64,000 nucleotides of DNA from assembly GCA_025963645.1 (NCBI GenBank), contig JAOQAI010000007.1:57989-121988 (forward strand), written 5' to 3'. This DNA comes from Flaviaestuariibacter sp. (GTDB lineage: Bacteria > Bacteroidota > Bacteroidia > Chitinophagales > Chitinophagaceae). The translations under genes and the position numbers were made by a program. Each line of letters begins with the position of its first letter. Position 1 is the first letter of the stretch. Under the pieces are notes generated by a model. It made no database searches and was not told where the DNA came from. It worked only from the letters and a program-made list of their open reading frames with translations. Positions 37,901 through 46,153 of this stretch are shown one piece after another.

Positions 37901-39332
37901 TGGAGGTTGGAGTACCATCACCAAAATTCCAGCTATAGGTAAGCACAGAATCAACGCTTTGAATAGAAGCAGATAATGTGGTGGTGAAGGGAGTACAACC
38001 GCCTATCGGCAAAGTGGGAAAGCTGATAACCGGTTTCTGTATTTTAATATAACCCACTTTCCTTAGCGTATCCACACACCCGTTAGCCGCTGTCGCTATT
38101 AAGCTCACATTATAGGTGCCGAAGGCGGTGTAATTATGAGAGGGATTTGCAGTAGTTGAACTATTGCCATCTCCAAAATCCCATAAATAACTGGTGCCAT
38201 TACTGGTATTGGTAAAATTGGCTGTTAAAGAAGGCTGGCATTTTGCGGTGTCGGATGCGCTAAAGTTTACTGCAGGACCAGGCTGAACTGTAATGGTTTT
38301 TGTCAATGTGTCTGTACAAATGGAATATGTGTTAATCAGCCTTACTGTATAAGTGCCAGCATTGGAAAAAGACGTGGACGTATTTCTTAGATTGTCGGTA
38401 TGCCCATTTGATATTTCCCAGTAAGCACTAATTGGTCTTGGGGTGGAGTTATTAATAAAATTCACTTGCGTCTTGGGGCAGATAACCGCAGGATAGGTAA
38501 AATCTGTATTCACCCTTCCGACTTGGATGTCTGTTATAGCAGAATCTATGCACCCCTGGGTGCTGGAAACAATAAGACGAACATGATATAGCCCATTTGT
38601 GCCATAGTAAGTGCTTGGATTAGTAACGTTTGAAGAATTGCCATTACCAAATGACCAGGCATAACTGAGTGTACCCGGCCCAGAGGAGGTATTGTTAAAT
38701 TGAATGGTTGCCGGGGCGCTACACACACCCGGATCTGTGTATCCGAATGCCGCAGAAACACCCGGAGTTACATTAATAAAATTAGGTTTGGTAATTACTT
38801 TTTTACAGCCTTTATCGCTTGTCACGGTCAGCGTAACCGTATAGCTGCCGGCAGTACGATATACATGTTGAGGGTTTTGTAAAGTAGAACTATTACCATC
38901 TCCGAAATCCCATTTCCAGGCATTGTTAACTGTGCCCGGAGAGGCTGCAGATTGATCGGTAAATTGGATAACTGTTGGAAAGCAACCTGTGGTTCTATTG
39001 GAAGTGAAATTGGCCGTGGGTTCATTGAATACAGTTATATAGCTGGTTTTAGTAACTGTATTTGTACCCGCTGCATTGGTTACTGTTAGAGTTACAGTGT
39101 AAGATCCAGAGGTAATATAAGTAGTTGACGGATGCTGCCGGGTTGAGGTGCTTCCATTTCCAAAATCCCAGTTCCAGGCGGTCACGCCTCCGGTTGACTG
39201 ATCGCGAAAGTTCACGATGATCGGGGCACAGCCTGAGGTAATATCAGAATTGAAAGCAGCATTAGGTAATTGGGCTAAAGAAATATAGCTACACAAAAGG
39301 CTTAGAAATAGGAAAAAGCTCTTCTTTTTCAA
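34998..39332 (-). CDS. Giant PKD-repeat protein with T9SS type B sorting domain
   Basis: Surface-exposed or secreted protein of about 1444 residues. From the TTG start (39332) a signal peptide runs KKKSFFLFLSLLCSYISLAQ. It is followed by 15 PKD-like repeats, which I counted by their W-x-F-G-D-G cores, mostly ~80-90 residues apart. Most are canonical (WDFGDG); a few are degenerate (WEISNG, WVFSDG, WNLGLG). The C-terminal ~95 residues are a gliding-motility type B domain (APNTFSPNGNGNND, IFNRWGEVVFEQRD). No enzymatic domain is visible, so an adhesin or structural filament is likely. GTG 39335 is an alternative start. It is followed by its PorP gene. Confidence 0.9.
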   Translation of the reverse strand: MKKKSFFLFLSLLCSYISLAQLPNAAFNSDITSGCAPIIVNFRDQSTGGVTAWNWDFGNGSTSTRQHPSTTYITSGSYTVTLTVTNAAGTNTVTKTSYITVFNEPTANFTSNRTTGCFPTVIQFTDQSAASPGTVNNAWKWDFGDGNSSTLQNPQHVYRTAGSYTVTLTVTSDKGCKKVITKPNFINVTPGVSAAFGYTDPGVCSAPATIQFNNTSSGPGTLSYAWSFGNGNSSNVTNPSTYYGTNGLYHVRLIVSSTQGCIDSAITDIQVGRVNTDFTYPAVICPKTQVNFINNSTPRPISAYWEISNGHTDNLRNTSTSFSNAGTYTVRLINTYSICTDTLTKTITVQPGPAVNFSASDTAKCQPSLTANFTNTSNGTSYLWDFGDGNSSTTANPSHNYTAFGTYNVSLIATAANGCVDTLRKVGYIKIQKPVISFPTLPIGGCTPFTTTLSASIQSVDSVLTYSWNFGDGTPTSNLKAPTHTYNDSGSYNVTLTITTRTGCTETYTLNQAIKVGPKPVAAFSSDITTACADPGIQFINESTRSTQWYWVFSDGSTSTERNPRVTFKDTGWIDVTLYAINNGCSTMISRPRYAYIRPSVSRFTYQPDCNNPLSITFTDRSILATSWVWNFGDGTTFTGQNPPAHLFPALGTYAVSLTTKNGTCTYTLTRSVTIANNDPDFSSTTREGCKPFTASFTGTTPNSGLVRSYVWDFGDNSPAAVTQGPTVQYTYRRAGIFTVKLTTIDTFGCQQTVIKNNFIRVNGPVTNFNSVNNAGCKGTTVTFNDSTITDGTNAIVNWRWDFGDSTTGSFTAPPFKHTYDSIGDYDVKLVVTDAKGCQDSIVKRAFVKISTLKANWATGGAICPNTAIGFQNQTASDLPYTSLWSFGDGQSSTDQSPGHAYADTGYYSVNLIVKDLIGCQDSLRKDSAMHVARPKASFTANNLTSYCTPFEGQFFNTSYFYESSLWNLGLGQGTSTQQNPTAYYNNTGSYPIKLVVTGPGGCKDSTTQTLRIFSPQDARLTYTPTSGCTPLTVSFDAFTPMNGRFIWDFGDGNVIDTTVNTINHLYVDYGDFTPLVILKEPSGACTIPLVGAQTINLLGAKLNFAIDSTKFCDNGFITISDSTTTNDPALQYTWNFGDGATSTMQSPTHQYDSIGTFDVTLIVRTQRGCSDTLVKGPVKISQSPIIAIQADSAVCLNDKVPYSGLIARTDTSTLQWLWKFPNGNTSTAQNPPVQQYTTPGNFTVTAIATNSSGCADTDTTGLIVSPLPNVTMPPTITKIVGVPVTLSPVYSSNVINYSWTPATGLNCVDCPQPIATPKFTTTYKVNIVDSNGCVNNGSVKVIVVCQGATLFAPNTFSPNGNGNNDIFYMRGVGLDRVKSLRIFNRWGEVVFEQRDFPVNNPAYGWNGKYKNTAAQSDVYVYQAEVFCENGEIIRFDGNIALIK

Positions 39333-39431
39333 CACGGTAAGGTTTAGGGCTTGTACAGAAACAAATTGTAGAATCTCTGGTACAGATGTGGTTTTGCAAA
39401 AACTGCTCCGAAATAGTGCCCCGGACAATAT

Positions 39432-39842
39432 TTATATTTTGTCCAGATGCAACACCCACACCTCACCATTTATTGTTTGAGAAGCGTCTACAGTGGTAGT
39501 GGAGCTGTTGGTAATCGTATAGGTTCCGTTTAATAAGGAGAGTGGTTCAGAGGAAGTGTTGAAGAAGGAAGTGATTGTGCGGGCCATAATATTGACCTTC
39601 CAGGTACCGGTTTTTTCTACCCGGCTATCGCGGATGGCATCTACTGTTTCATTTGGCTGAAACTGGAAAGTATAGGGAGAAAAAAGGGATGTTTTATTTT
39701 CTGTTCCTTTAGTAAAAGCGGTCACTTTCCATTGACCTTCTGTTACCACTCCAAGGGCTGCATTTTCTACCTGGGCATCAATAAATTTTTTACAGCTGGT
39801 TAAGGATATACAGCACAACAGAAGTAGGTAGATGTTTTTCAT
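39432..39842 (-). CDS. Putative lipoprotein, lipocalin-like
   Basis: A 136-residue product with a lipoprotein signal peptide (MKNIYLLLLCCISLTSCKKF, lipobox LTSC). The mature part has beta-rich segments with GQWKVTAFTKG, YTFQFQPN and GTWKVN, resembling the small lipocalin-like lipoproteins of Bacteroidota. It starts 10 bp after the M32 peptidase gene and precedes the giant PKD gene. No function can be assigned. Confidence 0.75.
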   Translation of the reverse strand: MKNIYLLLLCCISLTSCKKFIDAQVENAALGVVTEGQWKVTAFTKGTENKTSLFSPYTFQFQPNETVDAIRDSRVEKTGTWKVNIMARTITSFFNTSSEPLSLLNGTYTITNSSTTTVDASQTINGEVWVLHLDKI

Positions 39843-39852
39843 CGGTTCGTTT

Positions 39853-41358
39853 TTACGTAATTCTATAAATGCTGCCATATTTATGGCGCACATAATTTAA
39901 GAAGTACTCTACACTCAACGATTGTGCCGTAACCTTATGGCAGAGCTTTTCGCTGGAATATTTTCTGCCAAAAGGGTGGATGTTTTTCCGCAACCAGCTC
40001 AGCAATGTGGAACTGTCTCCTGTCTTGATCAAATTTTCCAAATTGGGAATTTCCTTTTTCGCCTGTGCATAAAACTGGGCGGCATAAAAACTCCCTAAAC
40101 TGTAAGTGGGAAAGTACCCAAAACTACCATGGCTCCAATGCACATCTTGCAAGCAGCCCCGCTTGTCATCGGGTACGGTTACGCCCAGCCATTTCTTGTA
40201 TTGTTCATTCCAATAGGCAGGAATATCCTTAGTGGTGAGTAAGCCCTCAATCAGATTCTTTTCCAGTTCATAACGAATGAACACGTGAAAATGATAAGTG
40301 ATCTCATCGGCTTCGGTTCGGACTAAGGAAGGCGCCACCTTATTGATTCCTTTGTAAAACGTTAGCAGATCAACCTCTCCAAATTGCTCCGGGAAATGGG
40401 CTTTCAGTTTGGGGAAATAATGCTCCCAAAAGCGCTCGCTTCTGCCCACGTTGTTCTCCCAAAGCCGCGATTGCGACTCGTGAAGGCTATAAGAACAAGC
40501 CTCGCCCAGGGGAAGTCCATAGTTTTCTTCCAGCAAACCTTGCTCGTACAAGGCATGCCCGGTTTCATGAATACAGCTCCAGGTCATATTTCCGAAATCC
40601 GCTTCGTCAATCCGGGTGGTGATGCGTACGTCTTTTGCGCTGAAGCTGGTGCTGAATGGGTGTTCACTAATGTCCTGGCGGCCCGCTTTAAAGTCAAAGC
40701 CTAATTCTTTGATCAGGTACATGCCCCAATTCCATTGCTTATCCTTAGGAAAATGCTGGCGTAAAAAAGAATCGTCAACAGGCACTGCAATGTTTATTTT
40801 CTCTAGGATTGTTTTCAATTTTGGCAACAGGTCGCCAAAGGTTTTGTCCAGCATTTCTACAGTGGCCCCCTTTTCAAATTCATCCAGCAAGGCATTATAG
40901 GGGTGCTTTTCATAGCCCAAAATTTCCGCTTCTTCTTTCTTTAACTGCACCAAAGCATCCAGGTCCTTTTCATAAACCGCAAAAGCGTTTTGCTTTCGGG
41001 CTTCTATCCACGAGTGAAAGGTTTTATTGATCTGTTCCGACATTTGCCGGACAAAGGCTGAACTGTATTTTTTATTCTTGGTATAATCCTCAAGCGTCAA
41101 TTCTACGTTGCGGGATTGATCTTCAGATAAGTCCTGCCGGCCACTCAACTCCGTTAAAAGCTCACTTAAAGAAGGATCGCTGAACATTTGATGGGCTATT
41201 TCAGAAAGCGTACTAATCTGCTGTCCCCGAAAGCTCGCGCCTTTAGGCGGCATATACGTTTCCTGGTCCCACTGCAAAACGGCATTGGCGCTTTTTACAT
41301 CCGCTATCTTCTGCATTTTGGCTTTGTACTCGTTGTATAGCTCTTCTGACGATCTCAT
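39853..41358 (-). CDS. Carboxypeptidase M32 (thermostable carboxypeptidase Taq family)
   Basis: Zinc metallocarboxypeptidase, 501 residues, cytoplasmic with no signal peptide. The zinc motif is IHETGHALYEQG (HExxH), with the family segment LHESQSRLWENNVGRS. Other M32 motifs are VLQWDQETYMPPKG near the N-terminus and DEITYHFHVFIRYELE with the third zinc-ligand region. It is the first gene of a minus-strand run with the lipoprotein, PKD protein and PorP. Confidence 0.95.
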   Translation of the reverse strand: MRSSEELYNEYKAKMQKIADVKSANAVLQWDQETYMPPKGASFRGQQISTLSEIAHQMFSDPSLSELLTELSGRQDLSEDQSRNVELTLEDYTKNKKYSSAFVRQMSEQINKTFHSWIEARKQNAFAVYEKDLDALVQLKKEEAEILGYEKHPYNALLDEFEKGATVEMLDKTFGDLLPKLKTILEKINIAVPVDDSFLRQHFPKDKQWNWGMYLIKELGFDFKAGRQDISEHPFSTSFSAKDVRITTRIDEADFGNMTWSCIHETGHALYEQGLLEENYGLPLGEACSYSLHESQSRLWENNVGRSERFWEHYFPKLKAHFPEQFGEVDLLTFYKGINKVAPSLVRTEADEITYHFHVFIRYELEKNLIEGLLTTKDIPAYWNEQYKKWLGVTVPDDKRGCLQDVHWSHGSFGYFPTYSLGSFYAAQFYAQAKKEIPNLENLIKTGDSSTLLSWLRKNIHPFGRKYSSEKLCHKVTAQSLSVEYFLNYVRHKYGSIYRIT

Positions 41359-41362
41359 GGGG

Positions 41363-41370
41363 CAAAGCTA
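41363..41370 (-). promoter_or_regulatory. Putative -7 element of the M32 carboxypeptidase gene
   Basis: On the minus strand TAGCTTTG, an exact TAnnTTTG match, ends 4 bp before the ATG. This predicts a leaderless or nearly leaderless transcript. No -33 element is clear, because a terminator hairpin occupies that region. Confidence 0.4.
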
Positions 41371-41379
41371 TGCAAACAA

Positions 41380-41406
41380 CAAACCCTGCTTTTCGGGCAG
41401 GGTTTG
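41380..41406 (-). terminator. Terminator after the DinB-like gene
   Basis: A perfect 10-bp stem (CAAACCCTGC / GCAGGGTTTG) with a 7-nt loop. In the minus-strand direction it is followed by TTGTTTG, and on the plus side by AAAAAAG. It separates the DinB-like gene from the M32 gene. Confidence 0.8.
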
Positions 41407-41425
41407 AAAAAAGTTTATTGCAATG

Positions 41426-41980
41426 TCATGGAAAGCGCGGGTTCTTTTTCAGCTCCTCAATTTCTTTTACACATTTTTGCGCCAGTTGCGGTAACAGCAG
41501 CAATGCCTGGTAAGAATCCACTGTCCTGCCTTCGATCTCAATAGGGTGCCCGTGAATATCTTCAGTAGTTGTTTTAGCGTATTTGATAAGCTTCGACTGA
41601 ACGGCTTTTACTTCGTCCAGCAAGGTTTCCGTGTCAGGTTTAGACGTTTTGCCTATTTGAATATCCTGCACCCAGGCAAAGCATTTCTGATCATCCGGTT
41701 GTCGAATGGTAGTTTGTACGGTTTCTAATAAACTAAGTTGGGCGGCATTTAAAATTTGAATCTTTTGCAGGATGGATTCCGACGCTATGGATGGTTTGAA
41801 GGTTAGTTGTGAGGCGGTAACTTCTTCAAGGCTTAGCAGGAGTGCCTGTTTTGATGCCTTTAAATTGGCCACCAGCGTTTGCCTTTCTTTATTTGTAATG
41901 GTTTTATTGGAAACCTGCCCGGCAAAACCGGTTAAAACAAGCAAGGTCAATAAAACATAGCCGCGGGTTCTTTTAAGCAT
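41426..41980 (-). CDS. Exported DinB-like family protein
   Basis: About 184 residues. The N-terminal hydrophobic stretch (YVLLTLLVLTGFAGQV) looks like a signal peptide. The mature part is helical and resembles DinB-like four-helix proteins (ERQTLVANLKASKQALLLSL and the following LTFKP segment, then helices with LLEVQTT-like and HPIEIEGRTV parts). The usual DinB histidine triad is not clear, so metal binding is doubtful. Function unknown. Start ATG 41980 was chosen over a TTG two codons upstream. Confidence 0.65.
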   Translation of the reverse strand: MLKRTRGYVLLTLLVLTGFAGQVSNKTITNKERQTLVANLKASKQALLLSLEEVTASQLTFKPSIASESILQKIQILNAAQLSLLETVQTTIRQPDDQKCFAWVQDIQIGKTSKPDTETLLDEVKAVQSKLIKYAKTTTEDIHGHPIEIEGRTVDSYQALLLLPQLAQKCVKEIEELKKNPRFP

Positions 41981-42150
41981 GATCAAAGATTTTGGTTAGT
42001 TATGAGGCTGGCCATCAAACAGGAAGTTACAGTAAAGAAGGGGTAATTCATTATAAGGTTAGCTGGTTATAAAGATAGCCCCATTCCTGATGGGCTGGGA
42101 AGGGTTTCGCTGGAATGGTATATTCCATAGGCAAGTGGTAAATTGCAGCT

Positions 42151-43248
42151 ATGATCATTAAAGAAATCATTACGGCGCTGGAGGTCTTTGCAGCGCCCGA
42201 ATTGCAGGAAAATTATGATAATTCCGGCCTTATCACTGGTGCCTCCACCTGGGAATGTAAGGGCGTACTCTGCACATTAGATGTTACAGTTGAAGTAGTA
42301 AAAGAAGCAGTTGAGAAAGGTTGTAATCTTATTGTAGCCCACCATCCCATTATATTCAAAGGTTTGAAACGCCTCAATGGCAAGAATTATATAGAGCAGG
42401 TTATTATTGAAGCTATAAAAAGAGACATCGCCATTTATGCCTGCCATACGAATCTGGATAACGTGGTCTTAGGGGTAAGCCACAAAATGGCGGAACGATT
42501 GGGCCTCAAAAATATTTCTGTTTTAGCGCCAAAGAAGGGAATGTTGCGCCGCCTGATCACGTTTGCACCCCTGGATAAGGCTGAAGAAGTTCGAAAAGCG
42601 GTGTTTGCAGCCGGCGCTGGTCATATCGGGCAATATTCAGAATGCAGCTTTAACAGCGAGGGCACCGGCACCTTTAAAGCCGACGAAGGCGCGGACCCTT
42701 ACGTGGGAAAAGTGGGCGAGCAACACCAGGAGCGGGAAACCAAGATCGAGATCGTTTATCCATTTTACCTGGAGCAGCAGGTAGTAAACGCTTTGGTTGC
42801 TGCGCATCCTTACGAGGAAGTGGCGTATGATATTTTTACCATGGAGAATATCCATTATGGCATCGGTGCCGGTATAGTTGGCGAATTGGAAGCGCCGGTC
42901 AGCGAGAGCGAATTTTTGGCCCGGATCAAGCAATCCTTCAACCTTACCAGCTTTCGACATACGGTTTTAAAAGGAAAACCTGTGCAAAAAGTGGCGCTTT
43001 GCGGTGGTTCCGGTGCCTTCCTGATAAAGAGCGCCGTTGCCGCCGGCGCTGATTTTTACATCACGGCGGACGTGAAATACCATGAATTCTTCGATGCGGA
43101 AGGGAGGACCGTGATAGCAGATATCGGGCATTATGAAAGCGAACAGTTCACGATCGGCCTGCTTCATGACCTTATCCTCAAAAAATTTCCTACATTTGCG
43201 GTCCTTAAAACAGGTGTCAATACCAACCCGGTTCGCTATTATTCATAA
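42151..43248 (+). CDS. Nif3-like dinuclear metal center hexameric protein
   Basis: GTP cyclohydrolase 1 type 2 / Nif3 family, 365 residues, forming hexameric rings with a di-metal site. Metal-binding motifs are visible in NLIVAHHPIIFKG and YACHTNLDNV, and in the C-terminal DIGHYESEQF. The central insertion of about 100 residues (residues ~128-235, with YPFYLEQQVVNALVAAHPYEEVAYD) is a PII-like domain seen in longer family members. Its role is undefined. The zinc-ribbon gene follows, a common pairing. Confidence 0.93.
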   Translation: MIIKEIITALEVFAAPELQENYDNSGLITGASTWECKGVLCTLDVTVEVVKEAVEKGCNLIVAHHPIIFKGLKRLNGKNYIEQVIIEAIKRDIAIYACHTNLDNVVLGVSHKMAERLGLKNISVLAPKKGMLRRLITFAPLDKAEEVRKAVFAAGAGHIGQYSECSFNSEGTGTFKADEGADPYVGKVGEQHQERETKIEIVYPFYLEQQVVNALVAAHPYEEVAYDIFTMENIHYGIGAGIVGELEAPVSESEFLARIKQSFNLTSFRHTVLKGKPVQKVALCGGSGAFLIKSAVAAGADFYITADVKYHEFFDAEGRTVIADIGHYESEQFTIGLLHDLILKKFPTFAVLKTGVNTNPVRYYS

Positions 43249-43264
43249 GAGTAAGCAGTGTCCC

Positions 43265-43299
43265 GAACCTTAAACTTCAAACTATAAACTTCAAACTTC
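43265..43299 (+). repeat. Heptamer tandem array upstream of the zinc-ribbon gene
   Basis: Five 7-bp units without gaps: GAACCTT, AAACTTC, AAACTAT, AAACTTC, AAACTTC. It ends 3 bp before the ATG at 43303, leaving no ribosome-binding site. It makes up most of the 54-bp spacer after Nif3. Confidence 0.8.
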
Positions 43300-43302
43300 A
43301 TA

Positions 43303-44058
43303 ATGGCACAAGCAAAAGAATATTCCGTAGAAGAAAAACTAAGCTCGCTGGTAAGCTTGCAAAAAGTAGATTCCAAGCTGGACGAGATTCGCATTCTGAA
43401 AGGTGAGCTTCCGATGGAAGTAGCCGACCTGGAAGACGAAATTCAAGGTTTGCATGCCCGCCAGTTGCGTATAGAAGAGGAGATCAATGGCATCACCGAA
43501 TTTATCGAGCAGAAGAAAGAAGCTATTAAAAATGCGGAAGCCTTAGGTAAGAAATACGAAAAGGACAGTGAGAATGTAAAGAACAACCGCGAGTTTGAGG
43601 CGATCAATAAAGAGATAGAAATGCAGCAGCTGGAAGTAAAGCTGGCCGAGAAGCATATTAAAGACGCCAACGAAGAGATCGCCGAAAAAGCGCAGGCTTT
43701 GGATAAGGCGAAGAAGGCGATCGCCTCTAAAGAAGGTGTGCTTAATGGTAAGAAAGGCGAACTGGAAAAGATCATTGCCACTACTGAAAAAGAGGAAAAA
43801 ACATTCAACAAAGCTGCTGAAGAAGCCCGCAACCATGTGGACGAGCGCCTGTTGGCCAGCTATGTGAAAATTCGCAAAAACTACCGCAACGGTTTGGCGG
43901 TAGTGCCGGTTGAACGTGACGCCTGTGGTGGTTGCTTCTACTCCATTCCGCCACAAAAGCAAAGCGAGATCAAGCAGCGCAAAAAAGTAATGGTGTGTGA
44001 AAACTGCGGACGCATATTGGTAGATGCGGAATTGACTGATTCTATCGATATCAAATAA
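43303..44058 (+). CDS. Coiled-coil protein with C4-type zinc ribbon
   Basis: 251 residues. A long antiparallel coiled coil (about 10-185, Lys/Glu/Ala-rich) is followed by a C-terminal zinc ribbon with two CxxC pairs, DACGGCFY and MVCENCGRI. This is the zf-RING_7 / CdsZ-like family. Related proteins are reported to bind nucleic acid or ribosomes and to modulate gene expression; the precise role here is unknown. It follows Nif3 on the same strand and ends before a strong terminator. Confidence 0.9.
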   Translation: MAQAKEYSVEEKLSSLVSLQKVDSKLDEIRILKGELPMEVADLEDEIQGLHARQLRIEEEINGITEFIEQKKEAIKNAEALGKKYEKDSENVKNNREFEAINKEIEMQQLEVKLAEKHIKDANEEIAEKAQALDKAKKAIASKEGVLNGKKGELEKIIATTEKEEKTFNKAAEEARNHVDERLLASYVKIRKNYRNGLAVVPVERDACGGCFYSIPPQKQSEIKQRKKVMVCENCGRILVDAELTDSIDIK

Positions 44059-44079
44059 GTTCACTTAAACTACTCTTTG

Positions 44080-44110
44080 AATCCCGCTTTTTTAGCGGGA
44101 TTTTTTATTT
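44080..44110 (+). terminator. Terminator after the zinc-ribbon gene
   Basis: A perfect 9-bp stem (AATCCCGCT / AGCGGGATT) with a T-rich 5-nt loop, followed by TTTTATTTTG. Confidence 0.93.
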
Positions 44111-44137
44111 TGACGCACCTATAAATGCGTTATTTTG
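44110..44137 (+). promoter_or_regulatory. Promoter of recN
   Basis: TTG at 44110-44112, then 18 bp, then TATTTTG at 44131-44137, close to the Bacteroidota TTG / TAnnTTTG pattern with one base fewer in the -7 box. The -33 element overlaps the T-tail of the preceding terminator. The recN ATG follows 10 bp later. No LexA-like box is recognised. Confidence 0.5.
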
Positions 44138-44147
44138 TTCTCCTATT

Positions 44148-45806
44148 ATGCTGACCCGATTGTCCATTCAGAACTATGCCATCATCAACGAATTAGAAGT
44201 TGATTTTTCTTCTCATCTCAATATCATCACCGGCGAAACAGGCGCCGGTAAATCTATCATTGTTGGCGCATTAGGATTGATACTCGGACGCCGGGCAGAT
44301 ACGGGATCGCTTAAGAACCGCGAGAAGAAATGTATCATCGAAGGTGTGTTCACGAATGAATTACTGGACGAGCATGTGGCTAATTTTTTAAGGGAAGAAG
44401 AACTGGATGTGCAGGATGAACTGGTGGTGCGCCGGGAGATTTCTCCGAATGGAAAATCAAGGGCTTTCGTGAATGATACCCCGGTTAACCTGACCCAACT
44501 GAACCAGCTTAGTAATTTGTTGGTAGACCTTCACCAGCAGTTCGATACATTGGAGTTGGGAGAAAGCGATTTTCAACGGGAGGTGCTGGATGCATTAGCC
44601 GGCACTTTCCCGGCAGTAAAAGCGTACCGACAGTTATTTATTAACGTGCAATCAACTAAGAAAAAATTGCTGCTCCTGCAGGAACAAAAAGCTTTGTTCA
44701 CAAAGGAGTTTGATTACCACCAGTTTCAGTTTACCGAGTTGGAAGAGGCTGGCTTTAGCGAGAATGAATTGGAAGAAGCGGAAGCCGAGCTGCGACTGCA
44801 AAATAATGCGGAAGGTATAAAGACGACCCTGGCAAAAACCTATTATTCGTTGGAAGAAGGCGAGGAGCCGATCCTGCGCCAATTAAAAAGCCTCGCCAAT
44901 AATTTGCAGCAATATAAAGAGCTGCATGCAGACCTTCCGACATTGGTGCAGCGATTGGATTCGGCCTATATCGAACTCCAGGACATCGCTGATGAAACAG
45001 ACCGTATCAGCAATCATATTTCATCCGATCCGGCTACTATTGAAAAACTGAATGAACGCTTGTCACAAGGTTATAAGCTACAAAAAAAGCATGGCGTTAA
45101 AACCACGGCGGAACTCTTGCAAATAAAGGCTGATTTAGGAGCGAAGCTGCAAGCCGTCTTGAATATAGATGATGAAATAGCGGCATTGGAAAAAGAGCAT
45201 ACAGCAGCATTAACCAAAGCAGAAGCCGCTGCACAAAAAATATCCGAAGCCAGGAGAAAACAAGTAGCGCCTTTAGAAACCAAAATAGCTAAAATGCTGG
45301 CACAGGTAGGCATGCCCAACGCCCGGTTAAAAGTGGCGATTGAAAAAGAAGCTCTATCGGTCCATGGCTGCGATGCCATCGAGTTTTTATTTGATGCCAA
45401 CCGCAGCAACCAGTTTCAGCCACTTCGCAAGGTTGCCAGTGGCGGTGAGTTAAGCCGCCTGATGCTTTGTATTAAATCACTGGTGGCCACCTCAATGAAT
45501 CTGCCCACACTCATTTTCGATGAAATAGATAGCGGTATTTCCGGTGAAGCGGCAAAGCAGGTGGGAATGATATTGAAAGATCTTTCCGCTGCCCGCCAGG
45601 TCATTTGCATTACCCACCAACCACAAATTGCAGGTAAAGGTGACAAGCATTTCCTGGTATATAAGGCCGTACAGAATGATGTCGTAACGACGGGTGTGCG
45701 GCCATTAACTACTGATGAACGTATTGTGGCCATTGCTAAAATGCTAAGCGGCGAAAAGCCTACAGCTGCTGCGTTAGAGAATGCAAGGGAAATGGTGATG
45801 AATTAA
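44148..45806 (+). CDS. recN: DNA repair protein RecN
   Basis: SMC-like ATPase acting early in double-strand break repair, 552 residues. The N-terminal ATPase half has LSIQNYAIINELEVDF and Walker A GETGAGKS (residues ~29-36). A long coiled coil (~150-370) joins the C-terminal half, which has the ABC signature KVASGGELSRLMLCIKSL, Walker B TLIFDEIDSGISG and CITHQPQIA with the D- and H-loop histidine. It sits in its own transcription unit after a terminator. Confidence 0.97.
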   Translation: MLTRLSIQNYAIINELEVDFSSHLNIITGETGAGKSIIVGALGLILGRRADTGSLKNREKKCIIEGVFTNELLDEHVANFLREEELDVQDELVVRREISPNGKSRAFVNDTPVNLTQLNQLSNLLVDLHQQFDTLELGESDFQREVLDALAGTFPAVKAYRQLFINVQSTKKKLLLLQEQKALFTKEFDYHQFQFTELEEAGFSENELEEAEAELRLQNNAEGIKTTLAKTYYSLEEGEEPILRQLKSLANNLQQYKELHADLPTLVQRLDSAYIELQDIADETDRISNHISSDPATIEKLNERLSQGYKLQKKHGVKTTAELLQIKADLGAKLQAVLNIDDEIAALEKEHTAALTKAEAAAQKISEARRKQVAPLETKIAKMLAQVGMPNARLKVAIEKEALSVHGCDAIEFLFDANRSNQFQPLRKVASGGELSRLMLCIKSLVATSMNLPTLIFDEIDSGISGEAAKQVGMILKDLSAARQVICITHQPQIAGKGDKHFLVYKAVQNDVVTTGVRPLTTDERIVAIAKMLSGEKPTAAALENAREMVMN

Positions 45807-45846
45807 TCCCTATAAATATTTAGACCTGCCATAAACCTTCTCTTCG

Positions 45847-46065
45847 ATGGATTCAATCATTAGGCTTTTATTATTTGTTGGTTTCTTTGGAGCTGTGGCT
45901 TTAATAGGGGCAAAGTTGTATTTTTTAATCAACGGGAAGATTCAAAATAGCCAATCTAGTTGGGGGTTTATAGGGTATGCCTTATTATTATTTGCACTTT
46001 ATGCCGCTTTATTTTTTGGAAGCTTGGTGGTTTTTGTAATGATGTACGATTTTCTGGTATCATAG
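45847..46065 (+). CDS. Small two-helix membrane protein
   Basis: Unrecognised 72-residue protein. Two strongly hydrophobic segments are visible (about residues 6-29 and 41-68), joined by a short polar loop (NGKIQNSQSSWG). ATG start 40 bp after recN and good hydrophobic periodicity favour a real gene. Function unknown. Confidence 0.6.
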   Translation: MDSIIRLLLFVGFFGAVALIGAKLYFLINGKIQNSQSSWGFIGYALLLFALYAALFFGSLVVFVMMYDFLVS

Positions 46066-46153
46066 TAAGTCCTGATTTAGTCTTGCTTTCTTGAGATAAT
46101 TGTCGGGAGAGCCTTTATTAGACAATTAACCCGATCAACCAATTGGAGTATCA

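Noticed and set aside
42111..42127. TGGAAT-ggtat-ATTCCA inverted repeat upstream of Nif3
   Set aside because: Only 6-bp arms; expected by chance at this frequency and no T-run or known operator match.
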